64,000 bases of DNA, taken from NCBI GenBank assembly GCA_013420905.1, contig JAAXNY010000004.1:2294001-2358000 (forward strand), given 5' to 3'. The position numbers were made by a program, and so were the translations under genes. Under the pieces are notes generated by a model. The model was not told the DNA's origin and did no database searches. It saw nothing but the letters and a program-made list of their open reading frames with translations. Every line of letters begins with the position of its first letter. The stretch's first letter is position 1. This DNA is from Collybia mongolica. Its lineage: Eukaryota > Basidiomycota > Agaricomycetes > Agaricales > Clitocybaceae. This document shows positions 13,004 to 26,921 of the stretch, piece after piece.

Positions 13004-14445
13004 TTACAATTTTGTGGCCCTCTCTTCTTTGACTCGTACAATGGTCTTTCCCCAAGTCTCTCTGCGCTCGAGTGCGCCAAGACCGTCTGTAATTTTCTCC
13101 AATGGAAATACGTCCTGGTATGTGACCGGCCTTGCTCGACCTGATGAGAATAGTCTGTAGAATGGCCCACAACCTTTAACCACCAGAAAATCAAGTAAAT
13201 TCGAAAACATACTCTAAAAGTTCTTTCCAGACGACAGGGATGCGTTGGTGTTCATGAACTACAAAACAGTTGGAATTGAGATGTTACATGTGTAGTAAAG
13301 CAACTTACTTGAATACGCTCCCCAGTGCAGACCAACGAGTGACACGTTCTTCAGAAGTACAAGGTTCATGGGGACCTGAATTTCGCAGATCAGACGGGGA
13401 ATTCTCCATGTAGTTTGCAAGTACCTTTTCAATGGTTCCAGCGGCAAACCCTATAACCAAGGCACGCCCTTTCCACGCAATGCATTTTAAACAATCTATA
13501 CATGGGTTAGCCAGGCTGGGCATGGGTGCTTTGTACGTACCATTGATGAGCCCCACCGGGTCATATATCACATCCACACCCTTTCCATTCGTCAGCTTTA
13601 GGACTTGCTTTTGCCAACCGGCCTTTGAGTAGTCAATGACATGATCGGCACCCCCATAACGCTTAGCGATATCCAATTTAGCCTCAGAGCCTGCTGCTGC
13701 AATCACTTTGGCACCCAAGGCTATATGGAAGTTGTTATGATGTGAAGATACGTCCGAGAACGTCATTTGGTGGACGAACCTTTGGCAAGTTGAACAGCAG
13801 CTATACCAACACCGCCTGCAGCAGCGGTCACGAGTACCCACTCCCCTGATGGAGAATATGTATATTGGCGTGGCAAAGTCAGGGTGCGCATGCTCACCTG
13901 GCCTCAGTTCAGCCCGTCCTACCAAGGCTTCATAGCTTGTTGGCCATGTGATAAACAACCCTAGATTTAATTAACATTCAAAAAAATAAATGTTTTGAAA
14001 GAAAAAAAAAGAGGTATGTGTACTCACCAGCACCTTGGTCATAAGTCATCGCATCCGGGAGGGGTAATATTCGGGCCAGATCAACAGCAACCTTCTCAGC
14101 AAAAGTTCCTTGTCCGGCACCAAATACCCGGTCGCCATGTTTGAACCTACAACCTTTGGGTAAAGGCGAATCCTGCGAGATCCTCCCAGCAAACTCTGTA
14201 CCCAGTACAAAAGGGAGTGGAGGTTTTAACTGATATTTCCCTTGTGTTTGTAGGATCTATGCCAGTATCAGGTACCCATTGCAGGTAGGTGCTATGCATA
14301 TAATTCTACGCACATCAAAGAAGTTCAAACCAGCGCTGTATACGTCGACGAGGACCTGACCTTCTCCAGGTGTAGGTTCAGGCACGTCTGAAGACACCGC
14401 GATCTTCGAAGGATGGCATAGCTCTGAAACAAGAAATGCTCGCAT
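13004..14445 (-). CDS. Zinc-independent MDR oxidoreductase (quinone reductase/zeta-crystallin type)
   Basis: Predicted NAD(P)H-dependent reductase of the medium-chain dehydrogenase family, cytosolic, acting on quinones or activated alkenes. ATG at 14445 gives MRAFLVSELCHPSKIAVSS. Features in order: the GroES-like fold with DVYSAGLNFFD; GDRVFGAGQGTFAEKVAV near 14100-14140; the Rossmann segment, with VTAAAGGVGIAAVQLAK assembled over an intron near 13780-13850; then ALGAKVIAAAGSEAKLDIAK (13665-13730), YGGADHVIDYS and GVDVIYDPVG. The C-terminal part is VPMNLVLLKNVSLVGLHWGA and ERRETWGKTIVRVK, ending at TAA 13004-13006. No zinc-binding cysteine cluster is seen, which fits the quinone reductase branch. 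About 340 residues with several short introns; it looks intact. The tail faces the end of the Rrn5-like gene 113 bp away. Confidence 0.9.
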
Positions 14446-14681
14446 GGGTTAGTATGTGTTGATAGTAAGAAAATTTGGGATAATTTTGTATTTGACTTGT
14501 AGGTTCGGGTCCTATTGAAGCCGGTTGCCGGTGTGAGACATGTAATTCAATGTTGGATATCCATGTACAATGTTACTTATGGTTGTTCTACACAATTGTG
14601 GGCTATCTTTGAGTACGATAATAACTGATACATCGGGGTTCCCTTTCTAAATATGTTGTACTGGTCCGCGCGGCGTGCTGT

Positions 14682-17600
14682 TCAGCTGAACGCAAAGCCC
14701 TCACCTCCTTCATTAATTGCCAATAGTAACTGTTGCCGGAGCATCTCATATGACGTGTACTGCGGGAGATCAATTTGGTTAAAACCTAAAGCCAAGCCTT
14801 TGTTAATATGCTGAGGGAAAATGCAATGATTCTTACATGTATGCGCTTGGGGTAGACGGTCTGATGCCCCGTATGCCTTATGGATAGAAAATCTTTGGAC
14901 ACCTTGGACGCCTTGCAAGTCCACAAAGCCACTGAGCGGCACTCGGGAAGTACCCGTGGCAAAACTGAGGACCTTCGCGCGTTCATCACGATTGAAGGAC
15001 TTAAGCGCTCGCCACCACCAGACGATATTGGGATCAGAACTATTGTATCCACTGTATTCTGTTGCTGCTCGCCATTCATCAACATCAATATCGGGCGTGC
15101 CCGAGATGAGCAGTTCAAGCTCTTGTTCATTGAACTATACGAAAATTTCGTGAGCTGGCGATAAAAGTCATATTTGGGGGATACGAACGATAGTGATGAG
15201 GTCCTTCGGAATAATCTCGTAAAATCCATTGGAAAGGCTCTCTATCTGATTCTTGATCGAGGAATAGAGTCTATATTGAGCGGATAACTGCACAAACTCT
15301 CGCTTGTTTTCTTGAGTCACGGGAAGGGTTTCACCTCCTTCCTTCAAAGGGACGATGCGGTTGATGCCAAACTTGATAGGGGAGTCTTAGTAAAGAATCG
15401 TGCGAACTATCCTGATACACACCTCATCAGCCTCGACACTGAAAGTTAGGTCCAGCGCTGTGGGGTCGTTTTCGAGAATCCAACACAACGAATTGTAATA
15501 CTCAGGATCAACCCATTCCACGTCTTTATAATCCACTGGTTTTCCCAATAACTGCCTGTAAAGGCTGCGCGCGAAATATGCGTCAAGGAGTCGTCCATCA
15601 TATATGGCCTTTCCAATTACACGACCCACGAATTTGAAGAAGGTCAAATGTTCTGGATTGACCCATGAGTTCTTGTTGGGTTGGTATGTCAGCTTATCCG
15701 CAGCACATGGCTGGAAGAGAGCATTATTTGGATCAAACATCTGTCGTGCCAGTATTTGGAACCATTCACGAGTGACTCCTCCCGCGTCTACACCTTCTTC
15801 GTCATAAAATCGCACACTGAGTTTCCCGTATTTGATTTGATCGCCCGTTTTGCGCTGCAGGTGCTGGAAGCTATCTTCGAAGACGCGTGCCCTCCTGACG
15901 TTCAGTTGTAGAGTGCTGTGATGTTCTCGTGTATGGGGCCGTCGATGGAGCTGTTGATTAAAGTAATTTCGCTTGTTGTCGAAATCCAAAACCCGGGGAT
16001 TGTGTACCAGTAGCGAAAAAGAGCCGCTCATCAAAGATGGGTTATTACGAACCATAAGATTTAGGACTTTTCTGTGGGAATCTGTGAATGTCACGAAAAG
16101 GTCCTCCATTGATTCTTGCGGGGTGGTTGGCGATTTAGGCGAGGAAGAAGCGCGAAGTAGGCGGAAAGTAGTTGATGTAGAACCCTTGGAACCCACATAC
16201 TTGCAAACAACCATTAATGCCTCGATCAGAGGCAGTAGAACAGTGGCAATATACTCCGTAGCCGGCTTCTCTTCGATGACGGACAGGCAATCACCTAGGC
16301 GGCGCCATAATCCGGAGAATTGGAAAGACTCGTAAATAGCCTGGACTTTTTCAACATCCTCATTATTATCGCTGTTAGACGTGGGCGTTGACTTCGGAGA
16401 GTACATGTAATCAATGGTCTTCAACACTCTGAGGAGCTTCGCCTGTGCAGAGGATGCAGGTGAAAATTTGGATGCCACCGAAGAGACAAGAAGATCTCCT
16501 TGAGACCCGTCGAGTGCAGCCGCAAGCTCGTCCAAATCTGATGAAAGACTTTGTCCAAAATCCTGTGCCTTCGATTTGAGTTCTTGAGCTATGATATCTC
16601 GGGCGTCAGGGATGTAGGAAAGGTTTTGGATGAGGGTAAGGCTTTGTTGGAAAGTGCGTCCAGAGCACTCCCCAACTGTCAATATATTCACTATTAGCCT
16701 CAAAACGGCATGCGGAATTTGTGGAGGATTGGCAAGTAACATCTTTTCTTCCATACCCTCTATAGATAATGGGTCGGAATTATTTCCAGATGTAGGGGGT
16801 TCCGCGATGGCTGGAATCGGATAGTTTAGTCAGGCAAATAGAGGAATAGTCACAATTACTTACCATCTGTCTGTTCTGTGGCACTAGATGCCAGGGGCGG
16901 GTTTTCCACGACGAGGGGGGAAGAACTCTCTACTGTTGGTTCAGATTCTATGACAACTGTTTCAGGAGTGATGGCTGAATCTTCAACAGAGGCCACTTGA
17001 GCCGAATTAGAACTTGTACTTGATGGATCCTCATCTGAGACCTTCCCGTTTGTCAGACTTGCCAGAGGTCGGGTTACTGTGGCCAAGAGACCAACGACAG
17101 ACTCCATAATTGCTGGGGTCCGAAGCAATGATTCTCGATCTAACAAACCAAGTAGAAGCACGATAGGATAGTGGGTTTGTGGTGCCTGTTTCTCCTTCCC
17201 TTTGCCCTTTTTTGATGTACTGCGCCGTAGTCCAACGGGAAGTTCGTGTTCCGTCAGGAAAAAAAGCGAAGAAGGTTCGTTTGAGCTGACAATATAAGTC
17301 AACCCCTCAAGGCAGCGTTGTGCGATAAGATCAGGCACAACTTCATTCTGTGCACTTGGAAGAGCCAAACTTGTCAAAAAGTCAGGGCCAGATTTCTGCT
17401 TTCCGACCGACTTCGGCGTTTGAGGTTTCGTGTTTCGGAAAGACATCTGTGCAAAGCTTTTATCAACCGCAGCGAGGTCACCTGTGCCATCCTGCAGTAT
17501 ATTGAGAAGAAGGTTGAATAACTCTGTACGAGTTTTCGCATTTTCGCAAAGATTAACGAGGACTTTGAAGAGCAGGACCTTTTTAAGGACGTGTGGGAAG

Positions 17601-20600
17601 AAGAGGAGTCGCACAAGAACGGCGACACCAAATTTGTCCAGAAGTTGAATTGCGTCATGCTGGGGGATAAACTTCCGAACGCCCAGAGAGGCTGTGGGTG
17701 CCGGACGTGTCGTCGACCGAGGTTGCATCATGCGACGAGACTGATGACCTTCACGGTATTCCCCCACTTCGGCCAACATATGCGAGGGAAGGGTCTGGAT
17801 GAAACCTTCATCCTGCTCCATAAGGACAGTCTGGCGTAAAGTAGGATCGAGACTGGCAATGAAACTAGCGTTGTCGATTTCTGCTGGTACCCCGGGAGTT
17901 GCTTGCGCCCGTTGCACCGCCTCTTGTTGTATTATTTCAGCCCGAATTTCTGGTGGAAGCGCATCGAGAAATTCAGAACTGATCCGGGAGTTAGGGGGAC
18001 GTTCGATCCTTGCCGCCCTTTGATCACGAACGTGTTGATTTAAAACCTCTTCTCTCATGTCATCGGGCAGAGCCTCTAAAAATGTGGGGTCGATACCTGT
18101 CTCGGTGATGTCAACGGCACTTCCGTGAATCATCACAGTGACTCTTTCTGTTCTTTCCGCGACGGCCGGGGAAGCAGTAGAGGGCTCGCCGGGCGCTTCC
18201 ACTGCAGAGTCACTCACTTGCATTTGGTTCACAACATCGGGACCCCTTTCTGTTGTGGCATCTGTCATGTCGCTTTCGGCCCCAACTGTCGTAGCATCTT
18301 CCATGATATGGTCTTGCGCAACCATTCCGGACGATGCTACCGGTGGCGAAGTATCGGGTAAAGACTTTCCTTCTTCTATACTGGCTAATCGAACGGCCGA
18401 CATTGGCTGTTCTTCTGTGGGGTTTCCAATGGCTTCCGCTGCTTTCGCGGCAGCAGTAGCCGCCTCTGCCTCGGCTTCTGCCTTTGCCTTTGCCTCCTCA
18501 CGGCGAGCAAGTTCTTCCGCTTCCCGAATTTTGGCTTCTTGAATCGTCTTGACAGCAGCAGGAAGTAGGGCTAGAACCACATGATTTGCCAGCTTTTTGA
18601 GGCGCTCTGCGATAAATTCACCATGAAGGATTTTAACTTCTTGCGCCCATCTCTGTGATGTCAACAGGGGCTCAAGCTCACGGCCATGCGACTCAGTAGG
18701 TGGGCTTGGCGGTCGCTCCACATGTATCTGAGTTGTGTACACTTGAGTGCCTCTTCTAGGTTGGACGAACCCTCGTTCCATATTGACGGCAGTTCTGGGG
18801 GTGACTTCGAGACGAATCGTTTCAGGCCCATCGCCCCCACCACGGGTTGCCATGACTTGCGTGAATAATTGGACCGCTCCTCCGCTAATAAGATCTTCTA
18901 TTGTTTGTACAACACCCGTTGGGCCCCCATTTCGGGGTTGGCGAGAACCCCGAGGATGATTGATGGGTGCACGGTTAGTGGTAACAGATGTGTCGACTAA
19001 AAGAGGATGGGTAGTCGCGTCCGGTGGAGTTGCAACATTGGTCCTTGGGCGACCAAACATCTGGGCTCCATCATCGACTAGTCGAGGGTAGCTGAGTGAC
19101 TACTTTCCGAAGGAATGAAAATAACATACCACGTCTGCGCTGACGCTGGACAAAAAGCCCACTACCTTCGCGGTCATTGTTATTGTTTATAAAGCCTTCA
19201 AAGTCAAAAATCCCCTCTCCACCGAATCCGCCGTTCTCAACGAAAAAATCATCTTCGTCAGAGCCAACTTCATCAACTTCATTGTCTTGTTCATGGATGA
19301 CCTGAATGGGCACCGCTGCAATTCATAGTGAGCTTGACGATGATTTGATTTCAGTAGTAGTGCAGACCTCCATGCTCTTCATCCTCATCCATTTCTTCTG
19401 CCAACATTCTAGCCTCATCAATGTCACCTCGAATATCCTGCACAAGTGGTGAGCAATGAAAAGTGATTATGTCATGTTCTCATACCTGCCACAACATCTC
19501 CTCCTCGTCTTCGTCGCCGTCATCTAGATCATGGCGATCTTCCCTATTATCATCTTCGTCGTCCTCGTTTTCTACGAGACGTTCATCTTCGTCTTCATCT
19601 CCACCCCATGCGTCTCTGGGATCACGGGTTTCATCATCTAAGCCGTCAACTTCTCCATCATCTTCGGTGCCCGATGTATCTTCACTACCAGTCTCCTCTC
19701 CAAAGTCCATCTCAACATCTTCGTCCTCGTCCTCATCATCCTCATCCATATCGTCTTCACCAAAGTGACTATCATCCATTTCCTAAGGCAGATACTGAGA
19801 CAGGTTCCTGCAAAGCGACGATAATGACTTACCCCTCCGTACATACCAAGTGCAGAATTACGATACAGATCTGGTGTTTCTTCGCGACCGTTATCCTCAT
19901 CCAGGTCGCTGTCCTCATCTTCCGAGCTTAAAGATGATATACTCTCTGCTTTGAAACCTTCAACCAGCTCTTTGTTTTTCCCCGATGATCTACTCATCTT
20001 GATGGCAATCCTCGTTCTGAAGATTAATTTTAGCGGTGCGGTGTTAGAGCAAAACGTGGCCTTACAGGAATTCGAGGGGACGCAGGATTGAAGGGACTAA
20101 GTTGCGGATGTTCGGGTAATTTAGATCAATCTCGGATAGGGCAGTGGTTAGCGTGGCGACAAATCCTTTCTCCAGCATCACTTTAGCAATGTGAGTCGGA
20201 TTCTCTTCGTACTGTTTGCGTGACGTGGAGTTGATCTTGACGGTCAGCAAGCGATGACAGAGATCGGTGAGTGCAAGCAACCTTCCATAACGGGCGTCCA
20301 CTGTTTCGAAGGGTGGAAGTTCTTTTATTGAACGGCTCACTGCTTCAAGTACAAATTTCCGGACAGAAGCCAGCTCCGGCGAGACCTCTTTCGCTTCATG
20401 ATTGGGCGTGATATCGATGCAGAGTGCAACCAGCACAGACATGGCCAGATTACATAGAGTAGTCCGATTGCGCGCCTTCTCATCGACTGGAGGGTTGATA
20501 GTCCCGAATGTGACGAAATCCATCAGAAGGAACTGTAGAGTCGCATTTCTGTACCTGCCCCCCGAGTCCTTGGCTGGGGTCTGTGTCCGTTTCTTGGGGG

Positions 20601-23600
20601 AATAAGACAGAAACGCCAGTTTGCAGGTGTCATACGAAAAGAGCAGCTCAGTGAGGCATTGCATCAAAAAGCACATATAGTCATGTAAACCGGCTAGACC
20701 TGCACTTTGCGAAGATGATGACTCCATAATTGTTGTTGTTGTGCTGGCTTCATTGGATTGTTCGACATTCGCATTCTCATCGGAGATGACTCCTGTAGTG
20801 ACAGGGGGCTGTAACAACATCTCGTTCATGGTTTTCGTCGAGCTCATAAGCTCTGCTATGACATGATGAACTATGTCGTCAGTAGATTCACTAGGAACAA
20901 TTGGAGTAATGGCGGGGGCTGTTTTGTCGACCTGCATTTCTGTGACTCTGTCCATCTGTGAATGCACATGCTCTTCTGTTGACGGAAATGATTCAGGCTT
21001 CAGAATGATATGTGGCGACGAGAATGGTTGTCCCAGTTGACAAAGCGATGCTGTGGTTTCAAGAAAAATCTCGGGATCGCGGAGCGCAGCCGCGCTACAA
21101 CCTCGAACGTAATCGATGAGGTCAATTAATCCTCGCCCCCTAGGCTGGGAAAGGGTGCGCTTGATGGTCTGTTGCATGATGCTGTGGACGGTCTGAGTGT
21201 CCTCAACTATGTGTCGAAGGATTGTTGCAATATATGATGAGCTACTGGCAACAGCCGACGCCTTTACTCGTTTCAGGAGCAATGATACACCGCCACCACG
21301 GACGAAGTGGGATGCCATTTTGGGGTTTCGAGTAAGGAAAACAAAGAGTCGTAATGTTGAGAGGAGCTCATCCGGGGGTAAGTCTTGGACAGCAAGAAGG
21401 CGTAAGCAAAAGTCAAAGACGATTTCCTTCGCTTCGAGCAGAGGTGGACCAACTGAGATGGCCTCAGGGATGATCGCTTCATTCTCTTTCGGAAGCGTGA
21501 TGCTACGGGGCTCGGCCGACAGTGTAAACAAGGCCTCGGTTACAAGAAGATGCGCCGCAAGCCACCGAGGTGGATGTTCAAGGTTGGTAGTTGATAGTAA
21601 GAGTGCAAGAAGGCTGTCCATCAGAGTGGCCCTCACCTCCTGACTTAGCAGCGATGGTGACTCCGAGAGGACCAAAGCAAGTAGTCGGCATCTATTAGCA
21701 AGGGGCTGTTCTTGGACATCATAAGCAGATGGAGAGAAGCCCTTGATATCGTCCACAAGATCCTGAACTGCTTGCTCACGGTGGGTGGTGTCAGGACGAA
21801 GGAAAACGACATGAAGGTCGAAGAGAAGGGAAACATGTTCGTCGATGAGCAGCAAAGCCTGCCGGCTCAGACCTACTCGCAAAGGTTCCCTTGCATTATC
21901 GAGATCTTTCTTCCACTGTTCAGTACTTTTTCCCAGCGCAGCTGTCTCGATAGTCTCAGGTAATGGCGCATTGGCTATGACAGAAGACCCTGCAGTCTCA
22001 ATTGCCTCATCTCCTGTCAATATGGGGGCAACAGTGTTGAGTGATATTTCTACCGGCCCCGTCTCTGTTGTGGAGCCTTGTATGGTGGGCTCTGCACTAC
22101 TAGGTTGCTCAGGTTCTGGGTCAGGGGGCAGAGGATATGGATGTGCGAGGAGGAGTTCGGTTGCAGCATTAAGGTTATTGTGGGTCCGTGTCAATGCACG
22201 TTCAGCGGCCGATCTCGGGAAGCCCATGTCCATCAGGATATTAACGCGGCCTTCATCGGGACCTGGTGGATGTGCTATTCCACCACCTGGGGCTGAAAGA
22301 ATCTCGACGATAGATGACTCGCCTTTAGAATCCTCACCCTCGCCGTTAGTAAGCTCTAAGACCGCCTGAACTATTGCCTTGCTGACGTGAAGAGGTGCGG
22401 AGATCAACCAGGGAGCTTCCCAGAGATCCTTCAACAAAGGCAAAACAGTGGAACGAAGCTTCACAAGAAAATTGTGGGGCTCGAAATAGTCAGGGTCCGT
22501 GTCCTTTTTGTCACGGGTCACAACGATTGAAGTTTGCCCTGACTCCAGGAGAGGCTTGGATGAAATGACCGTTTGAAGTAATCGCATCGCTACTTTGACT
22601 CCGCCATAAGCATGGATGAGCTCCGACTTCTGGTTATCTTCCCTTTCCTCTTCTTTGATTGCGGAGAGTACTTCGATAGTGTTCGCGAACGCTCGACAAA
22701 TATCTAGAACAACGTCCAACCCGCCAACGCGGTACCAAGCGAAAAGCTGCACAGTGTGGAGGGTAATTGTGGATGCTCTCTCTATACATCAGGAGCCATT
22801 AGCTCCAAGTATACGTTGATCTATATGAAATTTACCTTCTATAAGCATAAGGGAGTACAAACCCAACATGATGGTATCGTAGGTATACTTTGACGAGAGA
22901 TCACCTAATTGACACATTTATTACGCATACATTGAATATTCAGTGATGCTCACCATTATGTTTACATGTTAGATGGTTAACCATGAGCGTTGCGACCTCT
23001 TTTGAAGAGTCGGCAATCTGTTTCTTCTGTGTCAAATCGAGACCACGTCTCACATAGAACATCTTGACCATGGCTATCGTCACGAGCTTGTCAGAGACCG
23101 CTATCAAAGCATGTTTCTGATTCTAGTTACCTTGAAAGAAGGGCACCAATGCACCAGGTAATCCGTGAGTTACATGCTTAAGGGCCGCTGTATTACGTTC
23201 ACGTGTTCCCCTAGCTGTCGACGTCGCACGTCTGCCAATAGAGGCTGGCGTTGCTATCCCAACTTCAGGCGGGCTCAGATCACCATTCAAAGCGTTTGTA
23301 TTAGGAGTGCCCTCTGTCGTTGGGGGCACGAGAGCCGAATCTGCCGGACTCCCAGACGGAAATGAAGATGAGAGTAAATTTGCTGATGAAACCTTCAATG
23401 AGGTCAATCCCTTATTGAGCACTATGTTTTCCCACACGCTGGCACGATGTAAGGATCCCATATCCGATACCACTTGAAGCGACATATTGTTCATGAGGAT
23501 CTGAAGAAGGCCAATTGCAGCTCGTCCATGAGCGTACCCCGCCGTCGCAAAGACGTCAGAAAGGAGTGTGATGCGGATATGAAGTGTGACTAAACGGCGA

Positions 23601-26600
23601 AAATAATGGTTTGCGTGATGTTGTTGCTCATCTGCATACCATGTATGAGGATTTTCAGGATGGATGAGGTAATCACGTACCGGTGATATCGACCAGTGGT
23701 AGAAGTTTCGATTGTTCCTGGGCATCTTCCCAGAAATCTTTGGTTTCTTCCAGAGATTCTTTGACTAACTTTGAAAGATGAGTGAGAGTTTCAGTCGCCG
23801 ATACTTCAGTCATGGTCCTCATTACTTGGACCATGGAGTCCGAAGCAACACCATTCGCAAAATCATAGGGTAAACAGGGAAGAGAAGTGAGTTTTCCCAG
23901 ATACTTAAGTCCATTGCCATTTATGAAATCCTTGCAATGGGGTGTATGCTGGAATAACCCTTCCAAGAACTGGCCATAATACTTTTCAGTTATGAATGGC
24001 GAACTATTGTGAAACATCTTACCCGGCCAAAGACATCAATGAATGAGACAATGTGATTATTGTGATTCTTGGATTCCTGTTCCCCATCAGTAGATTGAAC
24101 CTGAGCATTCGATGCAGATATCACAGATACAGCGTCGTCCATAGCCACATCACGATCAAGGCTGGTTATCGGAGACGAGATTGGAGTGAGGAAGTACCAT
24201 TGCCACAGATCCTTGGGAACCTCAAAGTTCTTGCCAAGCTCCTCGATTTTACTAATGGTAACTTTAAGTGCTTCAAAAACAGGAGCCTTCAGTGAGGGAT
24301 GATGCCGTATCAATTCGTCGATAGCTGTCCCAATAAGTACCGCATTTTCTCTATCGAGGAGAGTTTTGAGGTGCCTTTCCGAAGTAAAAATGGAAAGAAG
24401 CCCGGGGATTATGCTTGGACGTCGTGCAAGTTGAGCCTGCCCAATGTCGTTCAGGCAAAGGGCACCAAGGGCATTGGGGATGGCTTGGAGGACCTACGTT
24501 TATTTAACGATCATAAACAATGATTGGAATGTCACGACACACCTCAATAACAGGATCTAACCCCAATTCGATTGTCTTGTAAAAGGCCTCAGGTAAACCT
24601 GCCTCTTGAATGATAGCAAGAGATGTAGGTTCATTGTGGACAAATGTCGCCATGATGTTGATCGCTGAAAATGATGATTTATTAGTCCCGACTAGTAATT
24701 CTTGTGAGGTCGTACCGAGAGGGAGAACGCTAGCACCAAAAACACCTCGATTCTCAATTATCTTCTTGATAGACTTGAGAAGTGACATATCAATTAATCC
24801 CCGAAGACCTTCTGCAGTGCCGGAGGATTGCATCATTCTGTGCATTGATCGAAGAAGGTGCTTTAACGCTGAGCTGCGTGCGATAGGCAGATCAACTGAT
24901 AGAATTCTGTATCAATGATGTTAGAAAACCTTCTACGCAAACCAAACGTACCATTAGCGGTACTATTGTCTCGGATATTACAGTCGACTTCGTGCTTCAA
25001 GTCATGACGTTAATTGGCGTAACAGGTGTCGAACAAACGACCAACCTCGATTCGATCTACCAAAACTTCCACGCCACGCGAGGTACAGAATACGTTGAAA
25101 GCATTCGTGAAGCTATACAAGACGCTATCCATAAGTTGCATCGTTTTCGATACTACTAGCAGACGTTTCGGTAGCGTGTTGTTAATCATCTGAATAAGAA
25201 GCGGAATCAAACCAGCCCCAACAACCATATTTCCACCCGAGGCCTGAGATGTAATGAGGGTGACAAAGGATAGTATAGCTTCGATGAAAGACTGGGGTAT
25301 GGCAGAGTCTGGATCCGCAATGTCAGCTACCGTTTTTCGAACAAGAGCCATTAGGATTCCATGGTTCACGCCGGCATTGACAGCGGTGAGGACCTCTTGG
25401 TTTCTGTTCCTGTAACGTCCGAGTGAATCTAGGGCCGCCAGAGCTGCAGTTTGAACGTCAATAGGGATACTCTTGTCGATTTGAAGCAGCTCGGCAATGT
25501 GCATAATTAGATCAGGTTCGTAGAGGAACAGAGAGGTCGTCGCGATGGATTCCGAGTGAGTATGGCCATATATCGCAATAGCGAGGAGGCGAATGACAAC
25601 TAGTTTTGCGCGGTCTACGTCTCGGCCTTTCAAAAGGACCGAGGCAGCCCGAATTCGACACAAGAGCTCAAACTTTTGGTCGTCCGGAACTGAATATATC
25701 TCAAGGGTGTCAGAGAGGATGTCCATGGCCGGTTTTGACGCAAGTTTCTGTTCGTCAAGGTGGATGGTGATCGCGCCTGACCCAGACGATGTCGAGGATG
25801 CAGGGGCTTTTCGTGGGCTTACTTGGGCTTCAAAAACATCCGTTTCCATATCCTGCTCTTGGCCCCCATCCACGGCCACTTCCGTTCGGTAGAAGACAAA
25901 ATTCACTTCACGCACTTCTGCTGGAAGTCCATCAACTTCTGGGCTCCCCGGACTCGCTGCCAGATCCACGAGGCCTATACCGTATTCACGAAGATAAGGC
26001 CATCGTTTCGCTAGAGATTCAAGTCGGGGCGTTGATATTTTCAGTGCGTTGTTGATCGTAGGTTGTGCAGAGTATTGCTGTGAAGGACGAAGAAGTACGT
26101 TCAAAGCGAGGATCACAACATCGAGGTCTGAGGAGTAGAAGAGGATATTAAGGCGCTGCAACCAGTCACTTAGATAAATAGAATATATAGACTATTAAAT
26201 ACAACTCACATCATACGAATTAAAGACTTTCCGATTCGTGGAGTTCTCCATAAGGAGTCTCGTGAATCTGAGGATCACACAGATTGTTTGTTTCGTCAAA
26301 GGCGTAAAGCCGTTTACTTGGAGTTTTTCGATGTCATAATCGCAGATGATTTCTTCCAATAATGCATCGAATTTGTTCAAAACCTTGACCCATGCATTGA
26401 GATCAGACCGTGGCCATCGCCATGTGTCTATGTCCCCCAAGACCTGAGGAAGGTCATCGGTTGGCGTTTTTAATAACTTCGTTATAAGTTCTGCAACTTG
26501 AGGTGGCTGTGGTCCCATCGAAGGTTAAGTAAAAACGCGTCTCGGGGACCAAATCATGTAGGCAACTGAACTCACTGGTGTTACCATCTTCCTAGAGGTG

Positions 26601-26614
26601 TGAACGATCTTCAT
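14682..26614 (-). CDS. TOM1: HECT E3 ubiquitin ligase, HUWE1/Tom1 type
   Basis: Very large E3 ligase (about 3,500 residues, many short introns) that attaches ubiquitin through a HECT cysteine thioester. Family members act in histone, ribosomal-protein and mRNA-export quality control. From the N-terminus: a first exon MKIVHTSRKMVTP (26576-26614), spliced in phase 0 to PPQVAELITKLLKTP; armadillo-like DUF908 and DUF913 regions (about 26500-23100); a UBA domain (GRVNILMDMGFPRSAAERAL, near 22150-22260); a long acidic tract (19480-19780); the DUF4414 ubiquitin-binding region with repeated LDALPPEIRAEI-type units (17880-18080); and the HECT domain (about 15900-14682). The catalytic block reads QAHTCFNQIDLP, and the protein ends GEGFAFS. 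The ATG at 26518 is also in frame, but the upstream exon fits the family start better. All exons found are open. Confidence 0.96.
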
Positions 26615-26921
26615 TGCCCTGAAGTATTTCAAGGATAAGGGGGTTCCAACTCTTCCCCCAGTGGGATTGGATATTATTCAGCAACAATCAGAAAACAGAA
26701 CCTTCAAATTGGAAGTGGAACGAAGAGATGGATGGAGTCTTGAAATCTGAATTTCAGGGCCGTACGTCAGCAAGGCTCAATTCATTCTTTCGGATCCGCC
26801 CGTGCCAAACAACAACAATCAAAACCAACGCGTCTTGACTCCGAGGCCCGGTGACGCGTAGTGCTCACTATACATCCCGCCTTTTTTGGGTAATCATCCA
26901 ACAGCCTCCCCGAATTCTTTT
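26615..26921. promoter_or_regulatory. Compact bidirectional promoter region (TOM1 / PC4)
   Basis: Only 307 bp separate the divergent start codons of the ligase gene and the PC4 gene, so both promoters must share this stretch. No clear TATA box is visible. The stretch has two short CG-rich patches (near 26759-26800 and 26820-26870). I cannot assign specific factor sites. Confidence 0.5.
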
